Source: JAHEIJ01 sp040235565 (GTDB lineage: Bacteria; Pseudomonadota; Gammaproteobacteria; UBA6429; Thiohalophilaceae). From it: a stretch of 64,000 nt of DNA. Each line of letters starts with the position of its first letter. Position 1 is the first letter of the stretch. The position numbers and the translations under genes are program-made. Location of the stretch: NCBI GenBank assembly GCA_040235565.1, contig JBECLA010000135.1, positions 50,778 to 114,777 on the forward strand. The letters run 5' to 3'. This document shows positions 53,375-62,825 of the stretch, one piece after another. The notes beneath the pieces are model-generated. The model ran no database searches, was not told the DNA's origin, and saw nothing but the letters and a program-made list of their open reading frames with translations.

Positions 53375-54868
53375 TTACTGAAAGGTGAACTCGAAGTTGA
53401 CCGCGTCCTTGCCCGGATCGACCACTTCGAGGGCAATTTGCACCGGTTTGCTGGAGGGCATCAGGAGAAACGGGCTATTCAACCGCCCCAGATATTCGGC
53501 CGGCGTAAAACGTCGTTGGGCGACCAGGGCGCCACTCAGATCCGACAGGCTGATCGTAATATCTGGATAAGGTTGTTTAAACGGTGCCCGGTTGATGAAT
53601 GTGGCGCTGATCAGCAGGGCATTGTTGACCTTGGGATGAACACGAATATCACGATTAACCAGTTTGATTTGACTGACATCCCGTGGTCCCGAGTACCGAC
53701 AAGGCAGGGTGGTACAAATGCGCTCGACATATGGTTGCAGGCCGGGAAAGCGATCCAGAAGTTGGCTACTGCGGAAAAACGCCAGTTGCACCAACAAGGC
53801 CGCACTGAATACCAGCATCCCCAGTATTCCCAGAGCCAGCCACAACGGACGACGTGGTTTTGCCTCGACCGCAAGTGAATCACGCAGCCGTAAGGGAATG
53901 GCCTCGCTTTTCTCCTCGCGCCTGACTTTTTCCGGCTCGCGGGCGGCAGGCGGTGGGACGCTCACCGGTGGGAAACTGCTTGCCGGTTCGGGTTTAGCTT
54001 GAGGTTTCACTGCTGCTGATTCGGTGGCCGGGGACGGCGTCGGCTGCAACGCGAGAGTAGAGTCAAGATTGTCCAGAAAGGCCTGTTTGAATTCATCATC
54101 AGTAGTTGATGCAACGGGCGGTTCCGGCGCATTTTCTTTGGCAGGAGCGGCTTGTTCGGTATCTTGTGCTGGTACAGCGGATAGATCCACGTCCACATCG
54201 GATTCAAAGGCGTGAATGTCAATAGGCTGTTCAACCACCTCGGCCAGTTGGGCATTCATTTCCTCGATGAATTTTTCTATGTCCTGTTGCTGACCTCGCT
54301 GATCCTCCGGATCGACATAGGCATAACGGGAAGGTGATGGCGTTTCAGGCGCTTCCTGCTTCGGCTCCGCCGCTGTTTCCGCCTCGATGTCGGCATAGAT
54401 GTCTTCCTCATCCTGCTCCTCATCAGGTTCTTCAAAGAGTTCGTCGATTTCCTCATAAGGCTCATCGAGGTTGGCGGTAACATCATCCTCCTCATCATCG
54501 AAAGTTTCTTCTTCCAGCCAGGCGTCTGAATCCAGGTCGTCGGTACTCTCATCCGTGTCTTTTAACCAGGCTTCATCTTCCGGGTGACTGGCAGGGATGG
54601 TGCTCAGGTCAAACAGATCAAAATCAATATCCGTCGCCCTGGACTGCGGCGCTTCGGCTGTATCTGGTGCCGTCTCTGGCGTGACCGGTGGGGGTGAACT
54701 GTCAGAGGCGGCAGGTTTGTCTTGCTGACCGGGGAGTTCATCGCGTAAATGCTGTTTACCGTTGAAGACCTGCTTGCAATGACCGCAGCGCACCTTGCCC
54801 TGGGCGACATCGAGCTGAGCCTTGGTGATACGAAAACAGGTTTGACAATGGGGGCAGCAGGTGTACAT
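53375..54868 (-). CDS. Zinc-ribbon DUF3426 membrane protein
   Basis: The 497-residue protein opens with a zinc ribbon (C5-x2-C8 and C28-x2-C31 in CPHCQTCF and RCGHCKQVF), followed by some 300 residues rich in Asp/Glu/Pro/Ala (low complexity, probably disordered), a single transmembrane helix (LWLALGILGMLVFSAALLVQ) and a DUF3426 domain (periplasmic) at the end. The family commonly sits between prmA and dusB in Gammaproteobacteria, as here. Function is unknown. Start ATG 54868. Confidence 0.85.
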   Translation of the reverse strand: MYTCCPHCQTCFRITKAQLDVAQGKVRCGHCKQVFNGKQHLRDELPGQQDKPAASDSSPPPVTPETAPDTAEAPQSRATDIDFDLFDLSTIPASHPEDEAWLKDTDESTDDLDSDAWLEEETFDDEEDDVTANLDEPYEEIDELFEEPDEEQDEEDIYADIEAETAAEPKQEAPETPSPSRYAYVDPEDQRGQQQDIEKFIEEMNAQLAEVVEQPIDIHAFESDVDVDLSAVPAQDTEQAAPAKENAPEPPVASTTDDEFKQAFLDNLDSTLALQPTPSPATESAAVKPQAKPEPASSFPPVSVPPPAAREPEKVRREEKSEAIPLRLRDSLAVEAKPRRPLWLALGILGMLVFSAALLVQLAFFRSSQLLDRFPGLQPYVERICTTLPCRYSGPRDVSQIKLVNRDIRVHPKVNNALLISATFINRAPFKQPYPDITISLSDLSGALVAQRRFTPAEYLGRLNSPFLLMPSSKPVQIALEVVDPGKDAVNFEFTFQ

Positions 54869-54964
54869 CGAATTTAAGCGGCCATCATTTAACTGAGGAA
54901 TACGTCAGCAGTATAAGAAGCCACTGTATTTTTAACAATCGGTTCTTTTTGAGGCGTCATCAAG

Positions 54965-55843
54965 TTAACGCCGTTGAGCCACCAGGCAGACCCATTCATC
55001 CTGTTGCGTTTCAGGCTCAAAATTGAAGGCAAATTGATAATGTTGCCGCACTTCGTCTGCCTGCTCGGCGAGAATCCCGGAGAGCACGAGATAACCTGAC
55101 GGTGCCACCAATTCAGCGAAACGGGGTGCGAGGGATTGCAAGGGACCTGCCAGAATATTGGCCAGGAGCAAGGGGACGGGCTCGGAACGGAACTCGGTGG
55201 GTAAACACGCCCTCACGCATGCTCCGACCTGATTTTTTTCGGCATTAGCGTGAGTAGCGAGGATTGCCTGGGGATCGGTGTCCACGCCAATGACCCGGCG
55301 GGCGCCCAGCTTGCAGGCGGCAATGCCCAGTATGCCGGAGCCGCAGCCGTAATCGATAACAGATAAATCTCGAGGGGGATGGGCATCCAGCCAGCGCAGA
55401 CACATGGCAGTGGTCGGGTGGGTCCCCGTGCCAAACGCCAGACCGGGATCCAGCAGGATATTAACGGCCTGAGGTTGCGGTGGGGTAAAACCACTGGGAC
55501 AGATCCATAAATGTTCTCCGAAGCGCATGGGCTGGAAGTTGTCCATCCAGGCACGAACCCAGTCCCGATCCTCGAGAGGATTCAGGTGCCAGGGCGGCAG
55601 CGGAGCAGGGGCAAGCTGTTGCTCCAAGCCATCAAGAACCGACGGGATGTCGGTGTCGGCGGCAAACAGGCCGATCACCCGGGTGGTGTTCCACAGCGGT
55701 GTGGTTCCGGGTGGTGGCTCAAACAGCGGCTGGTCAGCCGCATCCTGCAAGGTCACGGCAGCGGCACCTGCCGTCTGTAACAACTCGGCCAGGTGCCCGG
55801 CGGTGTCAGGGTTGGCCTCAAGATCCAGTTGCAGCCAGGGCAT
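54965..55843 (-). CDS. prmA: Ribosomal protein L11 methyltransferase
   Basis: PrmA trimethylates ribosomal protein L11 at several residues with S-adenosylmethionine. The 292-residue protein has the L11-recognition N-terminal domain and the SAM motif VIDYGCGSGILGIAA, plus GTHPTTAMCLRW before and LLLANILAGPL in the catalytic region. Length is standard. It lies 56 bases beyond the accC stop, in an operon with the acc genes. Start ATG 55843. Confidence 0.95.
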   Translation of the reverse strand: MPWLQLDLEANPDTAGHLAELLQTAGAAAVTLQDAADQPLFEPPPGTTPLWNTTRVIGLFAADTDIPSVLDGLEQQLAPAPLPPWHLNPLEDRDWVRAWMDNFQPMRFGEHLWICPSGFTPPQPQAVNILLDPGLAFGTGTHPTTAMCLRWLDAHPPRDLSVIDYGCGSGILGIAACKLGARRVIGVDTDPQAILATHANAEKNQVGACVRACLPTEFRSEPVPLLLANILAGPLQSLAPRFAELVAPSGYLVLSGILAEQADEVRQHYQFAFNFEPETQQDEWVCLVAQRR

Positions 55844-55899
55844 GATTCAATGCGGGTGTTTGCAGCGCTGGCGGAAAATCTGGCATGAGATCAACAGGA

Positions 55900-57243
55900 T
55901 TAACGTTCAGCCAGTTTCTTTTCCAGATAGTGAATATTGGTGCCACCGGTCTGGAAGGCAGCATCGCTGAACAGCACCTGTTGCAATGGAATGTTGGTTT
56001 TGATGCCTTCAATCACGATTTCACTCAAGGCGTTACGCATCCGTGCCATCGCGGTACCTCGGTCTTCCCCATGGGTAATGAGTTTGCCGATCATGGAGTC
56101 ATAATACGGTGGCACGCGGTAGCCATTATAGATATGGCTATCGACTCGCACCCCCGGCCCACCCGGCGCGTGGTAGGCGGTAATGGTCCCCGGTGAAGGC
56201 ATGAAGGTGTTCGGGTCTTCGGCATTGATACGACATTCCATGGCGTGGCCGTTAATCCTGATGTCATCCTGGGTGTAATGCAGCGGCTCGCCACTGGCGA
56301 TCCGGATTTGTTCCCGCACAATGTCCACCCCGGTGATCATCTCGGTCACGGGATGTTCGACCTGCACTCGCGTATTCATTTCGATGAAATAGAATTCACC
56401 GTCCTGGTAGAGAAACTCAAACGTCCCGGCGCCACGATAGCCGATTTCCCGACAGGCGGCGGCACAGCGTTCGCCGATTTCCTGACGCAATTCCGACGTG
56501 ATACCCGGCGCCGGCGCTTCTTCAATCACCTTCTGATGCCGCCGTTGCATGGAACAGTCGCGTTCTCCAAGATGAATGGCATTGCCGTGTTCATCTGCCA
56601 GAACCTGAATTTCGATATGGCGTGGGTCATCGAGGAATTTCTCCATGTAAACCATATCGTTGTTAAACGCGGCTCCCGCTTCGGCCTTGGTCAGGGAGAT
56701 CGCATTGAGCAGGGCCGCCTCACTGTGTACGACGCGCATACCACGACCACCGCCGCCGCCAGCCGCCTTGATGATAATGGGGTAGCCGATGTCATGGGCG
56801 ATGCGCAGATTTTCTTTTTCATCATCACCCAGCGGCCCATCAGAACCCGGTACACAAGGGACCCCCGAGGCCTGCATCGCCTTGATAGCGGCAACCTTGT
56901 CGCCCATCATGCGAATGGTTTCCGGTCTGGGTCCGATAAAAATGAATCCGCTTTCCATGACCCGTTCAGCGAAGTCGGCATTTTCTGACAAAAAGCCATA
57001 GCCAGGATGAATGCCGACGGCATCCGTCACCTCGGCCGCGCTGATGACCGCAGGCACATTCAGGTAGCTTTGGGTCGATGCGGCCGGCCCGATGCACACT
57101 GACTCATCCGCCAGGCGTACATGTTTCAGATCACGATCGGCATCGGAATGGACCGCCACAGTTTTGATACCCAGTTCGCGGCAGGCGCGTAAGATGCGCA
57201 AGGCAATCTCGCCACGGTTTGCAATCAGAATCTTGTCTAACAT
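55900..57243 (-). CDS. accC: Biotin carboxylase subunit of acetyl-CoA carboxylase
   Basis: AccC carboxylates biotin on AccB with ATP and bicarbonate, the first half of malonyl-CoA synthesis. The 447-residue protein has the family start KILIANRGEIALRILRACRE, ATP-grasp KAAGGGGGRGMR, and catalytic EMNTRVQVEHPVTE. Length matches E. coli AccC (449). It lies 186 bases downstream of accB. Start ATG 57243. Confidence 0.96.
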   Translation of the reverse strand: MLDKILIANRGEIALRILRACRELGIKTVAVHSDADRDLKHVRLADESVCIGPAASTQSYLNVPAVISAAEVTDAVGIHPGYGFLSENADFAERVMESGFIFIGPRPETIRMMGDKVAAIKAMQASGVPCVPGSDGPLGDDEKENLRIAHDIGYPIIIKAAGGGGGRGMRVVHSEAALLNAISLTKAEAGAAFNNDMVYMEKFLDDPRHIEIQVLADEHGNAIHLGERDCSMQRRHQKVIEEAPAPGITSELRQEIGERCAAACREIGYRGAGTFEFLYQDGEFYFIEMNTRVQVEHPVTEMITGVDIVREQIRIASGEPLHYTQDDIRINGHAMECRINAEDPNTFMPSPGTITAYHAPGGPGVRVDSHIYNGYRVPPYYDSMIGKLITHGEDRGTAMARMRNALSEIVIEGIKTNIPLQQVLFSDAAFQTGGTNIHYLEKKLAER

Positions 57244-57429
57244 GGTTTACCCACTGGTTTACATTGTTGCCAGCCGCCATGAAAGCGACTGGATTAATAC
57301 GACGCTTGAGGAACATCAATCACGACATTTACGGCGTCACGATTCGCGATGTTGCCGTTAATGTGTGCTGAAGCGAATCACTTGCCTGCTAACTAAACGA
57401 CCATTGCGCTTAAGACGGCGTGAAATAAT

Positions 57430-57891
57430 CTAGTCGATAATAAACAACGGCTGGTCATATTCCACCGGCTGGCCATTTTCGACCAGAATGGCCTTGACCG
57501 TACCGGCCTTGTCAGCTTCGATTTGATTCAGCAATTTCATCGCCTCGATGATGCACAGGGTGTCGCCCACATTGACACTTTGTCCGACCTCGACGAAGGG
57601 AGTGGCCCCCGGCGACGGCGCGCGATAGAAGGTACCCACCATAGGGGATTTGATCGCGTGGCCTTCGATGGTCTCCCCGGCAGCTTCCGCGGCGGGGGCT
57701 TCAACCGCTGCCGCGGCTGCGGCGGCAACAGGTGGCGGTGGGGGAGCATAGGCCGGTGCCGCCATCATGGGTTGACTGACCTGTGAATGTCGACTGATGC
57801 GGACTGACTCCTCACCTTCCTTGATTTCAATTTCAGCAACGCCGGATTCATCGAGCAATTCAATGAGCTTTTTAACTTTACGTATATCCAT
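57430..57891 (-). CDS. accB: Biotin carboxyl carrier protein of acetyl-CoA carboxylase
   Basis: The 153-residue protein has an N-terminal helical part (KVKKLIELLDESG), a flexible Ala/Pro-rich linker (about residues 40-75), and a biotinyl domain with EAMKL, in which Lys119 is biotinylated. Length fits the family (E. coli 156). It is upstream of accC, downstream of aroQ by 26 bases. Start ATG 57891. Confidence 0.96.
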   Translation of the reverse strand: MDIRKVKKLIELLDESGVAEIEIKEGEESVRISRHSQVSQPMMAAPAYAPPPPPVAAAAAAAVEAPAAEAAGETIEGHAIKSPMVGTFYRAPSPGATPFVEVGQSVNVGDTLCIIEAMKLLNQIEADKAGTVKAILVENGQPVEYDQPLFIID

Positions 57892-57917
57892 AACAACGTG
57901 ACCCGTGAAATGTTTGG

Positions 57918-58361
57918 TTAATTGTTTTTCAGACTATCGAGCACCGATAGTAATGCGAGTGTGTAGCCGTAGGGACCAAGACCACTGATAACGCCTTTGG
58001 CCAGATCGGAAAAATAAGATTGTTGGCGAAATGATTCGCGTGCGTGCACGTTGGACAAATGCACCTCGATAAACGGTACCTTCACCGCGGCCAGGGCATC
58101 GCGCAGCGCGACACTGGTATGGGTAAAGGCAGCAGGATTAATAATGATCCAGGCGACACCGTCGACTTGCGCCTGTTGCACCGCGTTGACCAGTTCATGT
58201 TCGGCGTTGCTCTGGATGCTCTGCAGGCTGTGTCCGGCTTGTTGCGCGATGTTTGTCAGTGCCGCATCAATGTCAGCCAGGCTGGTGGAACCATAGTGTT
58301 CCGGTTCCCGTGTTCCCAGCAGGTTCAGGTTTGGACCGTGGATGACCAGTAGTTTTGCCAT
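57918..58361 (-). CDS. aroQ: Type II 3-dehydroquinate dehydratase
   Basis: AroQ dehydrates 3-dehydroquinate in the shikimate pathway. The 147-residue protein has GPNLNLLGTREPEHYG, with the catalytic Tyr, INPAAFTHTSVALRDAL and EVHLSNVHARE. ATG 58361 gives the family start KLLVIHGPN; a GTG at 58382 adds seven residues and is less likely. It is upstream of accB, as in many Gammaproteobacteria. Confidence 0.94.
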   Translation of the reverse strand: MAKLLVIHGPNLNLLGTREPEHYGSTSLADIDAALTNIAQQAGHSLQSIQSNAEHELVNAVQQAQVDGVAWIIINPAAFTHTSVALRDALAAVKVPFIEVHLSNVHARESFRQQSYFSDLAKGVISGLGPYGYTLALLSVLDSLKNN

Positions 58362-58607
58362 GTTTTGGTAGTTCCGGGGCACCGGGCTTCAGATTTATGA
58401 TTTTTCCTGCAAATTCACCGCCAATTTCTGCGACTTAACCGCAGATTTCCTGGTTTTGGGGTGAAATTCTGGGCCAATTGTGCACGATGAGCAGTGGTTT
58501 GTCCAGAAAGCGACCATTCGCCGCATGTTCGCTGCAAATACTAGCAAGTTAGACCCGTTCCAGAGGGGAACTGGATCACAAGGCAGGCGGGTTGGGATTC
58601 CAGCGGT

Positions 58608-59144
58608 TTATAACAAAGGTTTAATCAGGCGCTCGGCGTCTTCAAAGCTCATTTCACCACGGTGCTTCTCGATGATGCGGCCCTGGCGATCAATGATGAC
58701 CGTGTAAGGCAATATCCCCAACTCATTGCCGTACTCCTGCGTGAGTTTGATGCCCTGTTGATCACCCAGCAGGATTGGGTATTGCACGCCCATGGGATCT
58801 ATGAAATCGATGACATCCTGTTTGTTGTCCAGCGCAATGCCAATAATGGTGAATCCCTGGTTGCTGTAAGTCTGATACAACTGGTTGAGTGCCGGGATTT
58901 CCCGCACGCAAGGCGGACACCAGGTGGCCCAGAAATTGATCAGCAGGACCTGGCCATCCCAGTCGCTGAGACTGCGGGGCTGATCTTTTAAATCCATCAT
59001 GGTGAAGCCGGGGCGGAGGTCGGGATCGGCCTGGACGGTTGCTGGCGGTTCCGTCTGGGGTCGAGACAACCATTGGTTGAGGACAAAGCCGCCAGCCAGT
59101 CCCAGCAGGGCAATAACGATAATCAGCAGCGGGGTTTTGTTCAT
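58608..59144 (-). CDS. TlpA/ResA family disulfide reductase
   Basis: The 178-residue protein has an N-terminal transmembrane anchor (LLIIVIALLGLAGGFVL) and a periplasmic thioredoxin domain with LINFWATWCPPCVREIPAL; the redox motif is WCPPC. It sits next to dsbD, which likely feeds it electrons, in a common arrangement. Reduction of cytochrome c apo-thiols is a plausible role. It starts at 59144, 33 bases beyond the dsbD stop. Confidence 0.9.
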   Translation of the reverse strand: MNKTPLLIIVIALLGLAGGFVLNQWLSRPQTEPPATVQADPDLRPGFTMMDLKDQPRSLSDWDGQVLLINFWATWCPPCVREIPALNQLYQTYSNQGFTIIGIALDNKQDVIDFIDPMGVQYPILLGDQQGIKLTQEYGNELGILPYTVIIDRQGRIIEKHRGEMSFEDAERLIKPLL

Positions 59145-59177
59145 CCTGACAGCTTTCCTTCTGCGCCGGGACCCGAT

Positions 59178-61430
59178 CTAGGGTTGCATGACCTTGTTGA
59201 CATGGGCCAGAAACTCATCGGCATCCATGGAACCCACCAGGCGATGGCCGCGCATTTCGGTGCCGTGACTGTCAAAGAACAGAATGGCCGGAGGAGCCGT
59301 GACCGTGACGTGTTTTAACAGGGCCTTGTCCTGCTCATCGTTGGCGGTCACATCCGCTTGCAGCATCACCATGTTGCGCAAGGCGGTTTGTACCCGCGGA
59401 TCGGTGAAGACGTATTTTTCATAGTCCTTGCAGTAGACACACCAGTCGGCATAAAAATCGAGCATCACCATTCTGCCCTGGTTACCGGCCGTCGCCAGTT
59501 CTTGCTGCAGATCCTCGACGGATTTGATGCGCTTGAATGCCAGATGCTGTTCACTGCTGGCGGCACCGCCCCCCAGCCCGAGCTGCAAGCCTTTCAACGG
59601 TTGCAGATAATCACGCCCACCGGCGGCGGCGCCAATCAGTTGCAGGGCACCCAGGACAAGCAGCACGACGCCGATTCCTTTCCAGAGTTTGTGCCAGCCA
59701 CTGCTGTCCGGGGTAAGGGGATCCAGGGCTTTCATATAGATTGCCGCGATCACCAGCAGCAGCCCCCAGAGCAACATGGTCACGGCCGGGGGAATGACTC
59801 GCTCCAGCATCCAGATTGCGACAGCCAGAAGCAGGATGCCGAATACCGCCTTGATGGCATCCATCCAGGCGCCGGCGCGCGGCAATAGTTTGCCGGCCGA
59901 AGTGCCGATGACAATCAGCGGCACGCCCATGCCAAGACTCAGCGCAAACAACGCGGCACCGCCCAGGACGGCGTCACCGGTCTGGCCGATGTATATGAGT
60001 GCACCGGCCAGCGGAGCGGCGACACAGGGGCCAACGATCAGGGCTGACAGGAAACCCATCACAGCCACACCCAGCAGGGTGCCGCCTTGCTGGCGATTGC
60101 TGATCTCGGTCAGGCGGCTCTGCAGGGCAGAGGGCATTTGCAGATCGTAAAAGCCGAACATGGACAGGGACAGGGCGATAAACACGGCAGCAAAACTGCC
60201 CAGTACCCAGGGATTCTGGAATGCCGCCTGCAGATTTTCGCCGAACCAGCCGGCAATCACTCCGGCGACGGTATAGGTCAGGGCCATCGCCAGCACATAG
60301 GTCAGCGACATGACAAAGGCCTTGCGCGTGGTGATACTTTGCCCCTGACCGACGATGATGCTGGACAGAATGGGAATCATCGGGAAGACGCAGGGCGTAA
60401 ACGCGAGTAACAGCCCAAAGCCGAAGAACGTCAGAATCGTCAGAATGGTGTTGCCGCTTGCCAGCGAGGCTGCGATTTGATCCTGCTCGGAGATCACTTC
60501 CGCTTGTGACGCGGGTGTGGCCGGGGCCTCGCTTACCGTTGCCAGCGTGGTGGCCGCCGGCAAGGCCAGCTGCAGGGTTTTCTTGATCGGCGGGTAACAG
60601 ATCCCGGTAATTTCGGCGCAGCCCTGATACGTGGCGGTCAGCTGTACCGTGGTTGCTTCCGGGCTGGTGCGCAGCAGGGGAAGGCGGGCTTCCACCTGAT
60701 CGTGATAGACCTCGATATCCCCGAAGAATTCGTCATGTTTTCTCTCTCCCGGAGGAAGATCCAGCTGACCAAGTTGCAGGGCCTGCCCCTCCGCCAGCTC
60801 AAAGCTGATCTTACCGCGGTACATATAATGATCCGGTGCGATCTGCCAGAATGCGGTGAGGGTGTTTGGATCGCTAACCTCCACATTGAACTGAAAGGCC
60901 TGATCCGGTTCGAGGACTTCGTCTTCCCCACCGCTGCCGCCACCTCCAAGCGACTCACTCAGGGCGCCCAGGGCGGCGACGGCACTGCCGCTTTCGGCCG
61001 GCAGATTGAGGCTGACCTGTTTGGTTATGGGCGGATAGCAGACACCGATGTCTGCGCAACCCTGATAAACAGCGGTGAGTTCAAATTCACTGACCGCGGG
61101 GTTTTCCCGCAGGATCGGCACCTGCGCGGCGATCGGTTGATGGTAAATTTCCACTTCACCAAAAAATTCGTCCTGCTTGATTTCACCGGCCGGGAGTTGT
61201 GGTTCACCCAGCGATACCCCGGGGGTATTGGTGGTTAAGCGGATCTTGCTGCGATACAGATAATAGCCTTTTGGAAGATTCCATTCGGCCTCCAGCGTGT
61301 CACCCTTGATGGTGGCGGAAAACGGAAAAGCCTTGTCCGGCTCGAGTAGTTCTTCCTCAGCATGAAGGGGCTGCCAGGCCCAGACCAGTAACAGCAAAAG
61401 CGTCGGTAAATATTTTTTCATTGTTATCAT
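59178..61430 (-). CDS. dsbD: Thiol:disulfide interchange protein DsbD with duplicated alpha domain
   Basis: DsbD carries electrons from cytoplasmic thioredoxin to periplasmic reductases. This one is 750 residues, against about 565 in E. coli, because two alpha (nDsbD-like) domains precede the membrane part. Each has its own Cys pair: YQGCADIGVCYPP near residue 120 and YQGCAEITGICYPP near 285. The membrane beta domain has FTPCVFPMIP and GPCVAAPLAG, and the gamma thioredoxin domain has DFYADWCVYCKDYEK. A signal peptide opens it. Its ATG overlaps the cutA stop (ATGA). Confidence 0.93.
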   Translation of the reverse strand: MITMKKYLPTLLLLLVWAWQPLHAEEELLEPDKAFPFSATIKGDTLEAEWNLPKGYYLYRSKIRLTTNTPGVSLGEPQLPAGEIKQDEFFGEVEIYHQPIAAQVPILRENPAVSEFELTAVYQGCADIGVCYPPITKQVSLNLPAESGSAVAALGALSESLGGGGSGGEDEVLEPDQAFQFNVEVSDPNTLTAFWQIAPDHYMYRGKISFELAEGQALQLGQLDLPPGERKHDEFFGDIEVYHDQVEARLPLLRTSPEATTVQLTATYQGCAEITGICYPPIKKTLQLALPAATTLATVSEAPATPASQAEVISEQDQIAASLASGNTILTILTFFGFGLLLAFTPCVFPMIPILSSIIVGQGQSITTRKAFVMSLTYVLAMALTYTVAGVIAGWFGENLQAAFQNPWVLGSFAAVFIALSLSMFGFYDLQMPSALQSRLTEISNRQQGGTLLGVAVMGFLSALIVGPCVAAPLAGALIYIGQTGDAVLGGAALFALSLGMGVPLIVIGTSAGKLLPRAGAWMDAIKAVFGILLLAVAIWMLERVIPPAVTMLLWGLLLVIAAIYMKALDPLTPDSSGWHKLWKGIGVVLLVLGALQLIGAAAGGRDYLQPLKGLQLGLGGGAASSEQHLAFKRIKSVEDLQQELATAGNQGRMVMLDFYADWCVYCKDYEKYVFTDPRVQTALRNMVMLQADVTANDEQDKALLKHVTVTAPPAILFFDSHGTEMRGHRLVGSMDADEFLAHVNKVMQP

Positions 61431-61759
61431 GATACATTTTCCAGTGAGCTACTAAGCCAGCTTAGATAATCCGGTGACCCGTCATCGACAGTGACCGCAA
61501 TGACCTCGGGAAGTTCATAGGGGTGGTGTTGCTGAATGGCGGCTTCCAGCGCCGCATACCGATCCCGGGTGGTTTTTATCAGCAGCAGTACTTCCTTCTC
61601 GTTTTCCACCTTGCCCTGCCAGCGATAGACAGAAGTCAGTCCGGGCACAATGTTAATACAGGCCGCCAGTTGCTGGTCCACCAGCATGTTTGCCAGCTGT
61701 TCGGCGATTTCACTGTCGGGGCAGGTGCACAGTATCAACAGATATCGGGTGTTCGGCAT
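61427..61759 (-). CDS. cutA: Divalent-cation tolerance protein CutA
   Basis: The 110-residue protein matches CutA1: YLLILCTCPDSEIAEQLANML, QLAACINIVPGLTSVYRWQGKVENEKEVLLLIKT, and HPYELPEVIAV. It forms a trimer and is tied to copper tolerance. ATG 61759 gives the standard start; the frame continues to 61828. It is coupled to dsbD by an ATGA overlap. Confidence 0.94.
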   Translation of the reverse strand: MPNTRYLLILCTCPDSEIAEQLANMLVDQQLAACINIVPGLTSVYRWQGKVENEKEVLLLIKTTRDRYAALEAAIQQHHPYELPEVIAVTVDDGSPDYLSWLSSSLENVS

Positions 61760-61839
61760 AGGGTAAAAAAGATACCAGCATGCGAACACCCAGGAAAAGG
61801 TATAATGGGGTTTTTCCGTCGCTATCATTGCAACCTGCT

Positions 61840-62283
61840 ATGCCGATATTTCGTTATTTGTTCATCCTGTTTCTGGCCGTTCCGTTGGTCGAAATTTACT
61901 TTCTTATCAAAGTGGGCGATGTGATCGGGGCCTGGCCGACGGTGTTGCTGGTGGTGCTGACCGCCATATTGGGCGTGTGGCTGTTGCGTTGGCAGGGGCT
62001 GACGACCCTGACGCGGGTCCAGACCAGTCTGCAACGTGGTGAACTGCCTGCCCAGGCGATGCTGGAAGGCATGTTACTGCTGCTTGCCGGCGCCCTGCTG
62101 TTAACCCCGGGTTTCGTGACCGACAGTTTTGGTTTTCTGATTCTGGTGCCCCCCCTGCGCCATCAACTGGCGGGCTGGCTGTTGCAGCGTGGCCTGCTGC
62201 AGGCGGGGATGCCGCCCCGCCCACCCGGGCAGCCGCCTGGTCAGCGCACCATTGAAGGCGAGTTTGAAAAACGCGACGAATAG
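61840..62283 (+). CDS. fxsA: FxsA family membrane protein
   Basis: The 147-residue protein has three or four membrane helices and the FxsA pattern: PIFRYLFILFLAVPLVEIYFLIKVG, GVWLLRWQGL, LLLAGALLLTPGFVTDSFGFLIL. In E. coli, overproduction of FxsA alleviates phage T7 exclusion by the F plasmid. It is next to groESL, the common arrangement. ATG 61840 is preferred over the longer frame from 61780. It diverges from cutA; TATAAT at 61801-61806 may serve it. Confidence 0.85.
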   Translation: MPIFRYLFILFLAVPLVEIYFLIKVGDVIGAWPTVLLVVLTAILGVWLLRWQGLTTLTRVQTSLQRGELPAQAMLEGMLLLLAGALLLTPGFVTDSFGFLILVPPLRHQLAGWLLQRGLLQAGMPPRPPGQPPGQRTIEGEFEKRDE

Positions 62284-62340
62284 AAATTTAATCCGGCCAG
62301 TCTTGAAATTCCGGCAAATGTCCCTATTCCCTGAGCAGTC

Positions 62341-62368
62341 TTGACACGTGAGTCAAGCTCGCTATGAT
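62341..62368 (+). promoter_or_regulatory. Sigma-70 promoter of groESL
   Basis: A perfect TTGACA (62341-62346) and TATGAT (62363-62368) are separated by 16 bases. They lie 122 bases before groES and overlap the CIRCE element by one base, so HrcA binding should block the start. Confidence 0.85.
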
Positions 62369-62394
62369 TAGCACTCATTAGTGATGAGTGCTAA
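62368..62394 (+). promoter_or_regulatory. CIRCE operator for HrcA
   Basis: TTAGCACTC (62368-62376), a 9-base spacer, then GAGTGCTAA (62386-62394) is a perfect CIRCE inverted repeat. HrcA binds it and represses groESL until heat shock. The hrcA gene is not in the window. Confidence 0.97.
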
Positions 62395-62490
62395 TAAGGC
62401 ACCATAATAATTCCGGGTCGAAGCCATCTAGGTTCGACCTTAGTTTCTGAAAAGTATGGACTTTTTATAAAATCTCAGGAGACAAAAAGC

Positions 62491-62781
62491 ATGAAAATTC
62501 GTCCCTTACACGATCGTGTGATCGTCCGCCGCATGGAAGAGGAACGTACCTCCGCCGGTGGCATCGTGATTCCCGACAGTGCGACTGAAAAACCCATTCA
62601 GGGTGAAGTGCTGGCTGTGGGTAACGGCAAAATCAGCGAGAGCGGCGATGTTCGACCCCTGGATGTCAAGGTAGGTGACAAAGTGCTGTTCGGTAAATAC
62701 GCCGGCACCGAAGTGAAGGTGGATGGCGAGGAACTCTTGGTCATGCGCGAAGAAGACATCATGGGTGTCTTGGAAGGCTAA
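62491..62781 (+). CDS. groES: Co-chaperonin GroES
   Basis: The 96-residue protein has the standard length and mobile loop (MEEERTSAGGIVIPDSATEKP), and the GKYAGTEVKVDGEELLVMREEDI end. It caps the GroEL ring in protein folding. The ATG follows AGGAG by about 9 bases. It is the first gene of groESL, under the CIRCE element. Confidence 0.98.
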   Translation: MKIRPLHDRVIVRRMEEERTSAGGIVIPDSATEKPIQGEVLAVGNGKISESGDVRPLDVKVGDKVLFGKYAGTEVKVDGEELLVMREEDIMGVLEG

Positions 62782-62825
62782 GACCGCGTAAGTCCCAATT
62801 TCAAGAAATACAGAGGAAACAAGCA

